Assembly (NCBI GenBank): GCA_044341025.1
Contig: JBIISM010000010.1
Coordinates: 1-64,000 of the forward strand
Source of the DNA: JABMMZ01 sp044341025
GTDB lineage: Bacteria > Bacteroidota > Bacteroidia > NS11-12g > UBA955
Direction: 5' to 3'
Length of the DNA: 64,000 nt
Part shown: piece after piece, positions 24,446-32,011 of the stretch
How the letters are laid out: each line of letters starts with the position of its first letter
How positions within the stretch are numbered: position 1 is the first letter of the stretch
The notes under the pieces: generated by a model
Told to the model about the DNA's origin: nothing
Database searches by the model: none
The model's input: only the letters and a program-made list of their open reading frames with translations
Made by a program: the position numbers and the translations under genes

Positions 24446-25405
24446 ATGACTACAAAAGTTGAGAAAGGTTTAATGGCGACGAACTTCTTTGTGAAGGATC
24501 AGACTGCATTTTACAGAGGGAAAGTTAGAGATGTTTACACCATTAGAGATGCCTATGTTGCAATGGTGGCCTGCGATAGGATTTCTGCGTTTGACCATGT
24601 TCTTCCGCGCGCTATTCCTCACAAAGGTGAAGTTTTAACCCAGTTGGCGGCCTTCTTTTTGGATGCAACCAAAGACATTATCCCCAATTGGAAATTGTCG
24701 ATTCCAGATCCAAATATAACCATGGGACTTAAGTGTGATGCCATTCCCATTGAGATTGTTGTTCGCGGGTATTTGTGCGGACATGCTTGGCGCGTCTACA
24801 AAACAGGTGAGCGCATGATTTGTGGTGTTCGCATGCCCGATGGCTTAAAAGAGAATGATAAATTCCCTGAACCTCTGATCACTCCTGCAACCAAAGCCCA
24901 AAATGGCCACGACGAAGATGTGAGCTTGGAAGAAATTATTTCAAGAAAAATTTGCAGCAAGAAAATAATCGATCAAATGGCTGAAACTGCCCATAAATTA
25001 TACCAAAGAGGTGTTGATATGGCAGCGGAAAGGGGCTTGATTTTGGTTGATACCAAATATGAATTTGGAATGTACGACAAGAAATTAATTTTAATTGACG
25101 AAGTACACACTCCAGATTCAAGCCGTTTTTTCTATTTGGATACCTATGCTAAATTACAAAATGCCGGAGAACCTCAAAAACAATTGTCAAAAGAATTCGT
25201 AAGAGAATGGCTGATGGCTGGAGGTTTTCAAGGTTTAGAAGGCGAGTTGATTCCCGATATGACCGATGAGTTTGTGCAAAGTGTCACCGCCCGTTACACA
25301 GAGCTTTTTGAAGCGATGACCGGACAAAAATTTGTTGGCAGAGACTACACAAACGTTCACGACGCCATGGAGCAAAATATTGCTTCTGCTATTTCAAACA
25401 TTTAA
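24446..25405 (+). CDS. purC: SAICAR synthetase
   Basis: 319 residues. Phosphoribosylaminoimidazole-succinocarboxamide synthase joins CAIR and aspartate in purine synthesis using ATP. Motifs: RGKVRDVYTI near the N-terminus, DRISAFDHVLPRAIPHKGEVL, IEIVVRGYLCGHAWR, KAQNGHDEDVS, and LILVDTKYEFG followed by LIDEVHTPDSSRF. ATG at 24446 is preferred to the in-frame TTG twelve bases earlier. The T9SS protein gene begins 8 nt after the stop. PhoH followed by purC is a common order in Bacteroidota. Confidence 0.95.
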   Translation: MTTKVEKGLMATNFFVKDQTAFYRGKVRDVYTIRDAYVAMVACDRISAFDHVLPRAIPHKGEVLTQLAAFFLDATKDIIPNWKLSIPDPNITMGLKCDAIPIEIVVRGYLCGHAWRVYKTGERMICGVRMPDGLKENDKFPEPLITPATKAQNGHDEDVSLEEIISRKICSKKIIDQMAETAHKLYQRGVDMAAERGLILVDTKYEFGMYDKKLILIDEVHTPDSSRFFYLDTYAKLQNAGEPQKQLSKEFVREWLMAGGFQGLEGELIPDMTDEFVQSVTARYTELFEAMTGQKFVGRDYTNVHDAMEQNIASAISNI

Positions 25406-25412
25406 TTTTTAC

Positions 25413-27257
25413 ATGAAGAATACACTGCTTTGTCTATTGACATTGAATTTGTGCGCAGGTGTGTTTGCGCAAACAGTTAAAACCCATTCAGGGATGCAAT
25501 ACAAGGGTACCGGAAGTTTTACGGGTTACCGAAACAACCATAAAGATTCTGTTCTTTTTTCAGCCCCTATGGGCATTGAAGTAGATACCACAGGTAGGTT
25601 GTATGTTTCCAATGAGCATAATATTTTTTGGATTCAAGGAACGGCGGCATTTTTAGCGGCGGGTTATTCACTGGATCCTACAAATCCTGGTGCTGCAGAT
25701 TCAAAAGATGCAGCCGGTTCTGTAGCCCGCTTTTCCCGACCTGCAGGAATGGCAATCAATCCGAGCACCAACGAAATGATGATTTGCGACCAAGACAACA
25801 ACCAAATTCGCAAAATGGAAAAGTACATCAACAATGCAACCCAACAAATAGTTACCACGTTTGCCGGTGTTAAATTGTTAAATGGTGCTCACCTCGATGG
25901 CGCAAAAGCATCAGCTAAGTTTAATGGGCCTAATGGTATTGCAATTGCAGCCAATGGCGACATGTATGTGGCCGATAGAAACAACCACGTTATCCGTAAA
26001 ATTTCAGGCGGCAATGTAACAACCATTGCCGGCTTGTCTGGTACTTCAGGCAATACAAACGGCACCGGTTCTGCGGCCCGTTTTGCGGCGCCTTTTAATG
26101 TTTGTATAGACGGCAACGATTTGTTGGTAGCCGATTATGGCAACAGCGCCATTAGGAAAATTAACCTGTCTACATTCGCAGTAACCGATTTGATTACCAG
26201 TGGTTTGTTTGGACCTAGAGACTTATGTAAAGTTGGTTCAGTCTTATACATCGCCGAAGGCTTATGTGTTAAGCGCTACGAAAGTGGATTGCTAAGCCTA
26301 TATGTTGGAAGCAATTCCCAACAAGGGTATGTAAATGCCGATGGATCAGCTGCCCGTTTTGAAGACATCACGGGTATTGTTTACCATTCTAAATTGAACA
26401 TGTTATACGTTGTAGACATGGGCAACAACGTGGTAAGAAGCATAAGTCCTAATGCCCGTCCTGTATGCAGTTTTACAGCATCTACAACTTCTGCAACCAA
26501 AGGTCAAACAGTTATTCTAAGCAATACCAGCACCAACGGTGCTAAAACGTTTAAATGGACCATTAGTCCTTCAACTTATACGCTGCTAAACAACACAAGG
26601 TTAACTGACAGTGTTGTTTATTTGTCTTTTTCACAAACAGGAACGTATTCAGTGAAACTATGGGTTAGCAACCAATCGGGGGCTGATTCTTTGTTAAAAA
26701 GCAACCATATTGTTATCAGTGCAGTTACAGCGCCACCTGTGGTTGATTTCTCGGCAAGCAAAACCAATCCTATAAGCAACGAGGTCATCAGTTTAATCGA
26801 CTTGTCAACCAATACCCCAACATCTTGGAAATGGAGAATTAGTCCAGGTGATTTTATTTGGATGAATGGAACAGATTCTACGAGTAAAATTCCAAATGTT
26901 AAATTCACCAATGGGAATAATTTTACAATTACATTAATTGCCTCCAACGTTGAAGGAAGTAATTATTTAACCAAGGTAGATTACATTAAGGTAAACGGAT
27001 CTTCAATCAGTGCTTTTTCTCACAGCGATGTGTTTGCTTCATATCCAAATCCAGCCAACACAGTGTTGAACATCAATGCCTATTCAAAAGGCAGGGTTCA
27101 GGTATTGGATGCTTATGGACGTGTTGTAGAAACACTCAATGTTGAAGCAGGTTTAACTGAAATCAATACCAGCAGCTTCAGCAATGGCGCTTATTTTATT
27201 CAATTCATTAACGAAAACGGGATTTATTCAGAAAGAATCATCGTAAATCATAATTAA
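25413..27257 (+). CDS. NHL beta-propeller / PKD protein with T9SS sorting domain
   Basis: 614 residues. Signal peptide MKNTLLCLLTLNLCAGVFAQ. An NHL-type propeller at ~40-350 has repeats such as GIEVDTTGRLYVSNEHN, GIAIAANGDMYVADRNNHVI and LNMLYVVDMGNNVVR. Two PKD-like domains follow (ANARPVCSFTASTTSATKGQ... and PPVVDFSASKTNPISN). A T9SS type-A C-terminal domain ends it: SYPNPANTVLNINAYSKGRV, VLDAYGRVVE, and IQFINENG. It is exported through the type IX system and probably anchored at the cell surface. The binding partner is unknown. Confidence 0.88.
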   Translation: MKNTLLCLLTLNLCAGVFAQTVKTHSGMQYKGTGSFTGYRNNHKDSVLFSAPMGIEVDTTGRLYVSNEHNIFWIQGTAAFLAAGYSLDPTNPGAADSKDAAGSVARFSRPAGMAINPSTNEMMICDQDNNQIRKMEKYINNATQQIVTTFAGVKLLNGAHLDGAKASAKFNGPNGIAIAANGDMYVADRNNHVIRKISGGNVTTIAGLSGTSGNTNGTGSAARFAAPFNVCIDGNDLLVADYGNSAIRKINLSTFAVTDLITSGLFGPRDLCKVGSVLYIAEGLCVKRYESGLLSLYVGSNSQQGYVNADGSAARFEDITGIVYHSKLNMLYVVDMGNNVVRSISPNARPVCSFTASTTSATKGQTVILSNTSTNGAKTFKWTISPSTYTLLNNTRLTDSVVYLSFSQTGTYSVKLWVSNQSGADSLLKSNHIVISAVTAPPVVDFSASKTNPISNEVISLIDLSTNTPTSWKWRISPGDFIWMNGTDSTSKIPNVKFTNGNNFTITLIASNVEGSNYLTKVDYIKVNGSSISAFSHSDVFASYPNPANTVLNINAYSKGRVQVLDAYGRVVETLNVEAGLTEINTSSFSNGAYFIQFINENGIYSERIIVNHN

Positions 27258-27278
27258 TTCGTAAATTTATGATAAACT

Positions 27279-28991
27279 ATGATGACCCAAGATAATGCCC
27301 TGGCAATTTTAAAATCAGGCAAAAACGTCTTCTTAACCGGATCTGCCGGTGCCGGAAAAACATACGTACTCAATCAGTACATCGATTATTTGAAAACCTG
27401 TGGGGTGCCCGTGGCTGTAACAGCATCCACAGGTATTGCAGCAACCCATATGAATGGAATGACCATTCACGCTTGGTCTGGAATTGGGGTTAAAGACACC
27501 CTTGCACCCAAAGACATTGCGGCCATGCGCGAGAAAAAGTATCTAAGCGACAAGCTTGAAGATGCCCAAGTCTTAATTATAGATGAAATCTCAATGTTGC
27601 ACAGGCAGCAGCTCGATTTGGTGAACCTGGTGCTCAAGAGTTTTAAAAACAACCACCTCGCTTTTGGCGGTATTCAGGTTGTTTTTTCAGGCGATTTTTT
27701 TCAGCTGCCTCCGGTTGGCAAACCATTTGAAGAACCTAAAGACAAATTCGCATTCATGTCTGCGGCATGGCAAGAGGCTGAACCTTGTATCTGTTACATC
27801 AGCGAACAGCACCGTCAGTCTGACAATACCTTAAATAAAATATTGAACAGCATGCGCAACGGCAATCCTGAGGGCGAAGAACTCAAGGCGCTAGAGTCGA
27901 GCATGCAAAGAAAAGCAAAAGACAGTTCTTTGCTCACCCGCTTGTATACGCACAACCATGATGTTGATCGCTTGAACATCGATTACCTCAGACAATTGCC
28001 AGATGAAGCCAAAATGTTTAAGGCAGAAATGAAAGGCAGCGATGCTTTAAAGGATATGTTGCGCAAATCGATACTGACCGATGAAAATTTAGAATTGAGA
28101 AAAGGTGCCCGCGTGATGTTTATTAAAAACAATTACGAGAAAGGGTATATGAATGGCACCACTGGTGAAATTACGGGGTTTAACGACAAAGGTTTTCCTT
28201 GGGTCAAGATTAAGTCGGGGATAAAAATCTTGGCTGAACCAGAAGATTGGAGCATACAAGATGACAAAGGCAAAACCTTGGCTTCCTTTAAACAAATACC
28301 CTTGCGTTTGGCTTGGGCCATTACCATACATAAGAGCCAAGGAATGACTTTAGATGAAGCCATAGTGGATTTGGGTAAGACCTTTGAAAAAGGTCAGGGC
28401 TATGTGGCCTTAAGTAGATTGCGCGACCTCGAACATTTATACCTCGAAGGATTTAATAGCCTTGCCTTGCAAGTAGATTCATTGGCTTTAAAGGCGGATA
28501 AACGTTTCAGAGAGCTGTCTGCCCAAGCCAATGAACGTTGGCCTAAAGAAGAATTAGAAAAACGTTGGGACTTGTTTGTCGAAACCTGCGGGGGAACACC
28601 TTATGCCAAAGCCATTTCGGAAGGCCTTGGCAAGAAATCAAAAAAAGGAAAGGGTAAAACCAAAGCAGTAAAAGGCAATACCTATGAAGAGACGGCTGAA
28701 TTGGTGGCCAAACGATTAAGCATTGAAAGTATAGCCGCGCACAGAGGCATCAGCGCCAATACAATATTAAGCCATTTAACCAAACTCAAGGTAAGCCATG
28801 AAGATTTGGATTTCTCGCACCTAAAACCCGAAAAATCGCACATTAAATTGGTGGAAGCTGCTATTGAAAAACTAAGCCATAAAAGCGGACAAAAAGCAGA
28901 GAAGTTGGCCTTAAATCCAATTCACAACGAACTAAAAGGTAAGCTAAGTTTTGACGAAATTCGTTTGGTGTTATTGTTTATTGATCTTTAA
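27279..28991 (+). CDS. Pif1/RecD-like ATP-dependent DNA helicase with C-terminal HTH
   Basis: 570 residues of SF1 helicase. GSAGAGKT (Walker A), TASTGIAATHMNGMTIHAWSG (motif Ia; typical of Pif1), IIDEISML, GDFFQLPPV, and the C-terminal IHKSQGMTLD and GYVALSRLRDLEHL are all intact. Residues ~475-570 carry a helix-turn-helix of the HTH_40 type after a lysine-rich linker (KKSKKGKGKTKAVK). It is likely a genome-maintenance helicase. Its last 21 bp overlap the convergent GT39 gene. Confidence 0.9.
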   Translation: MMTQDNALAILKSGKNVFLTGSAGAGKTYVLNQYIDYLKTCGVPVAVTASTGIAATHMNGMTIHAWSGIGVKDTLAPKDIAAMREKKYLSDKLEDAQVLIIDEISMLHRQQLDLVNLVLKSFKNNHLAFGGIQVVFSGDFFQLPPVGKPFEEPKDKFAFMSAAWQEAEPCICYISEQHRQSDNTLNKILNSMRNGNPEGEELKALESSMQRKAKDSSLLTRLYTHNHDVDRLNIDYLRQLPDEAKMFKAEMKGSDALKDMLRKSILTDENLELRKGARVMFIKNNYEKGYMNGTTGEITGFNDKGFPWVKIKSGIKILAEPEDWSIQDDKGKTLASFKQIPLRLAWAITIHKSQGMTLDEAIVDLGKTFEKGQGYVALSRLRDLEHLYLEGFNSLALQVDSLALKADKRFRELSAQANERWPKEELEKRWDLFVETCGGTPYAKAISEGLGKKSKKGKGKTKAVKGNTYEETAELVAKRLSIESIAAHRGISANTILSHLTKLKVSHEDLDFSHLKPEKSHIKLVEAAIEKLSHKSGQKAEKLALNPIHNELKGKLSFDEIRLVLLFIDL

Positions 28992-30392
28992 ACTGTAAAT
29001 GCGTATTGCAGAATCGTTGTATACTTCTTTGTAAGGCAATAGCAAATCATCACCAAAAACATGTTTCATGACCACAATATTTTTCAGTCCTAAGTGAACC
29101 AAAGAATCTACATACTTAGGGTTTTGAATTTGACCATTGAAAGCCACCCAACCTTTTCGGTGAGTAAAATACAAAGGCGTAGGGTAGGCGCCACTGTTAA
29201 TTAAGGTGAGCTCGTTGGGGCTACTCACTTTGTCCATGGCTGTTTCTAAGCTAAGAATGGGTTTGTAGTTTTCGCGCAACACAAAGTCGTCGATATGGTT
29301 TAAAGTTCCTTCAATACCAATGCAAACCAAGACCACCTTAACTACAATTTTATTTTTAATTTCAGCAATGCCATACCCACTCAAGAGCGCCATAATGGGA
29401 GCAAAAGGAATAATGTAATAGGAGTGGTGGTAAAAGGTAAAACCACCCTTTAACATAATGGGTAAAAAGCCTAAGAAACCTAATGAAAGAATATAGACAA
29501 TTTTTTTGTTTTTGTTTGAAATGGCTTTATACAATCCAAACAATAAGAAGGCAAACGCTATGAATTTTAAGGCTACTTCGTAGAATTTGCTTAAAGTCTG
29601 GTCCATGTGCAACCACAATTCGCCTGCCCCTATGCGCATGCTTTTGCCCATGAAAAAATGTTTGAGTTTGTAAGTCTCATTTAAATAGGGTACCCAAAGG
29701 TAATACCAGGTCATGCAAATGGATAAAGTTACAATTGAAGAAACTGCAAATATGGCTTTGTTTTTAAAAACTAAAGATTTGTCAAGAAATGGTTGTATCA
29801 ACAATATGAGCAAATATGCAGAAGGCATTTTACTCAAGGTTCCCAGGCCAAGAAACAGGAGGTATAGACTGATGTTTTTGATTTTTAGTGTTTTAAAATA
29901 TTCCAAGGCATGCCAGAGTGCAAACAAAATCAAAGACAATGAAAAAGTGTCGGGCATTATCTTTCGGGAGTAGGTAAACCAAATCGAAAACAATAAAACG
30001 ATGCTGGCATTAAAGGCCACCTTCTCATCAAAATAAGATTTTGCCAGTTTGTAAAAATAAAAGAGACCAAAGCTTGAAATGGCAAGAACAATAAGGCGTC
30101 CATACCAATGCTGGTAGCCAAAGACAAGAGAAAAAAGATAACACAGGTAATTCAACAAAGGGAATTCCATACCTGTAATGCCAGTCAATTCGCCAGAAAT
30201 ATCCAAACGTGGATAGAATGGATTGGCATCAATCTCTAAAAAATTGCGTGCCACCATGGTAACGGTGGTTTGTCGCCAATTATGTGAAATGTCAATGGGC
30301 GGAAACCAAATGCCATACAACCTTGCAATGAAAAACAAAACAATCCAAAACCGGATATCTTTCAAGTAAGCGAAGGTTTTATTCTTAAACAT
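28971..30392 (-). CDS. GT39-type membrane glycosyltransferase
   Basis: 473 residues with about ten to eleven membrane segments. The acidic site in the first periplasmic loop (PPIDISHNWRQ), the later YSRKIMPDTFSL and the C-terminal soluble tail fit the PMT/ArnT-like family, which uses polyprenyl-phosphate sugars to modify proteins or lipids. The sugar and acceptor are unknown. No glycan cluster surrounds it. It overlaps the helicase gene tail to tail. Confidence 0.8.
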   Translation of the reverse strand: MFKNKTFAYLKDIRFWIVLFFIARLYGIWFPPIDISHNWRQTTVTMVARNFLEIDANPFYPRLDISGELTGITGMEFPLLNYLCYLFSLVFGYQHWYGRLIVLAISSFGLFYFYKLAKSYFDEKVAFNASIVLLFSIWFTYSRKIMPDTFSLSLILFALWHALEYFKTLKIKNISLYLLFLGLGTLSKMPSAYLLILLIQPFLDKSLVFKNKAIFAVSSIVTLSICMTWYYLWVPYLNETYKLKHFFMGKSMRIGAGELWLHMDQTLSKFYEVALKFIAFAFLLFGLYKAISNKNKKIVYILSLGFLGFLPIMLKGGFTFYHHSYYIIPFAPIMALLSGYGIAEIKNKIVVKVVLVCIGIEGTLNHIDDFVLRENYKPILSLETAMDKVSSPNELTLINSGAYPTPLYFTHRKGWVAFNGQIQNPKYVDSLVHLGLKNIVVMKHVFGDDLLLPYKEVYNDSAIRIYSLKINKQ

Positions 30393-30900
30393 TGAGCGTG
30401 CAAACTTAATTTAAAAAAGTTAGAAAACGGAGGGGTCAAGAATGGGATAGGGTCCCAGTAGCAGAGACTACACTCCCCATGTCAGAATTCGCTCAAAGCC
30501 GCGAATACGACAGAGGGCAGGTCGTTCCGTCACGCTACGGGATGAATCTAGGGGATAGGGTATAGTTTTTTCGATAATGCTTCATGTTTTCGTTTTATAA
30601 CAATTAAACCCCAGCGGGGTGACACATTTGTAATATGGAAACAAAACAAGCCGTTGAACCCTGTAGGGGTGACACATTTGTAGAAGGTGACACATTTGTA
30701 GGATGACACATTTCCCCAAAAAAAAACAAACCAAACGAAATACCTCGCCCCGATGGGAGTGGCAGCCCTGTGCGGATTTGTGGCAATGCAACTGCGTGTT
30801 TTAATAGGCGAGCGGCAGTAAGCCAAAGAAAACACAAGCAGATGCTGACATAAACAAACAGGCTATAGCGCACAGCGGGAAATGGCGACACTAAATTCAT
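30393..30900. repeat. Repeat-rich spacer with hairpin copy B and TGACACATTTGTA units
   Basis: No gene is supported. It holds the long hairpin element (30452-30544, minus orientation); TAGGGGATAGGGTATAGTTTT heptads (30549-30569); ATAATGCTTCATGTTTTCG (30574-30592); then four TGACACATTTGTA units at 30620, 30670, 30688 and 30704 (the last truncated). Two of the four units are attached to CCCC-N3-GGGGT hairpins. The RluF-side end (30730-30900) is GC-richer and shares short blocks with 12382-12452. Confidence 0.75.
30452..30544 (-). repeat. Long hairpin element, copy B
   Basis: Read on the minus strand it starts CATCCCGTAGCGTGACGGAA and ends GTCTCTGCTACTGGGAC. It aligns with 404-497 along its full length, including AACGACCTGCCCT and GGGGAGTG. 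The internal 30 bases differ more. Confidence 0.75.
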
Positions 30901-30908
30901 TATCTTTG
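30901..30908 (+). promoter_or_regulatory. -7 element of the pseudouridine synthase gene
   Basis: TATCTTTG, exact TAnnTTTG, 9 nt before the ATG at 30918. Confidence 0.7.
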
Positions 30909-30917
30909 CCCCTTACC

Positions 30918-31925
30918 ATGAAAGAAACCAACGGCTTGCGGCTTAATAAATTTATCAGTGAAAGCGGTCTTTGCTCGCGCAGAGAAGCCGATAGATTTAT
31001 CCTCAATGGCAATGTGTTTATCAATGGTAAAAAAGCTACTGTAGGTGATCAGGTAAAAATTGGCGACCGTGTGCGGGTAAATGGCAATGAACTTGAACCC
31101 CGTTCTGGTGAAGATGTTATTTTTATTGCGCTCAACAAACCGCCGGGAATAACTTCAACAACAGAGGATGCAGTTCGCGACAACATTGTTCATTTTGTGA
31201 ACCACAGCAAACGTATATTTCCAATTGGCCGTTTGGATAAAGACTCACAAGGCCTCATATTTTTAACCAATAACGGCGACTTGGTGAACAAGATACTGCG
31301 CGCCGGCAATAAACACGAAAAGGAATATCTTGTAAGCGTTGACAAACCATTGACGGATGCCGTCATTGAAGGGATGGCCAATGGGGTTCCTATGTTGGGC
31401 GTTACCACCAAAAAGTGTAAAATTGTTAAAGAATCTTCACACGTTTTTCGCATTGTTTTGGTGCAAGGTCTTAACCGACAAATTCGCCGCATGTGTGAAT
31501 TTTATAATTACGAAGTGGTAAAACTTGAGCGCACGCGTATAATGAACATCGGTTTAAAAGGTTTGCCTCTCGGCGATTGGCGCGATTTAACAGAAGCTGA
31601 GTTGGCCGTTATATACAGCATGATTGAAAAATCATCTTCCGAAGATGAGAAAAAAATGAAGCCAAAAGATGAAGTAAAAGCAAAGGCAAAAGCTGCCGCG
31701 CCTAGAAGGCCTCATTACAGCAAACATGAGTCTCCGAAAGGCAAGCCAAGCAGCCATTCGCCGACAAACCGCTTCGACAAATCAGGCAAATCATCGGCAC
31801 CCTCCAAAGGAAAATTTGCTTCAAAACCAGGTGCTAAGTCTGGCGGCAAACCTGGGTCAAAACCAGGCGGCAAAAGCTCTGGTCGTTCGGCACCCAAAAG
31901 TGGTGGTGGCAGACGCGGCCGTTAA
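30918..31925 (+). CDS. 23S rRNA pseudouridine synthase (RluF-like) with basic tail
   Basis: 335 residues. N-terminal S4 domain (RLNKFISESGLCSRREADRF) followed by the pseudouridine synthase domain with the catalytic Asp in PIGRLDKDSQGLIFLTNNGD and the KEYLVSVDKPL and GLNRQIRRMCEF motifs, as in RluF/RluB. From about residue 240 comes a ~95-residue low-complexity tail of Lys, Ser, Gly, Pro and Ala with KPGxKSGG-type repeats, likely disordered and RNA-binding. ATG at 30918 is chosen because it lies just after the -7 element; the earlier start lies upstream of it. Confidence 0.9.
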   Translation: MKETNGLRLNKFISESGLCSRREADRFILNGNVFINGKKATVGDQVKIGDRVRVNGNELEPRSGEDVIFIALNKPPGITSTTEDAVRDNIVHFVNHSKRIFPIGRLDKDSQGLIFLTNNGDLVNKILRAGNKHEKEYLVSVDKPLTDAVIEGMANGVPMLGVTTKKCKIVKESSHVFRIVLVQGLNRQIRRMCEFYNYEVVKLERTRIMNIGLKGLPLGDWRDLTEAELAVIYSMIEKSSSEDEKKMKPKDEVKAKAKAAAPRRPHYSKHESPKGKPSSHSPTNRFDKSGKSSAPSKGKFASKPGAKSGGKPGSKPGGKSSGRSAPKSGGGRRGR

Positions 31926-31996
31926 GCTTTCGTTTTTTCGTCTTGTTTTCTTGGCACTACGTGTCTAAAGTCTTCGACCTTTCAAGGAAAAAAACA

Positions 31997-32004
31997 TATT
32001 TTTG
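31997..32004 (+). promoter_or_regulatory. -7 element of valS
   Basis: TATTTTTG, exact TAnnTTTG, 7 nt before the ATG at 32012. Confidence 0.65.
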
Positions 32005-32011
32005 CAGTGAG

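Noticed and set aside
25332..25412. Upstream extension of the NHL/T9SS gene into purC
   Set aside because: It overlaps the conserved purC C-terminus, and the ATG at 25413 begins a signal peptide.
30548..30900. Minus-strand frames with repeated MCHP and NVSP sequence
   Set aside because: They translate the TGACACATTTGTA repeats in several frames; the protein repeat follows from the DNA repeat.
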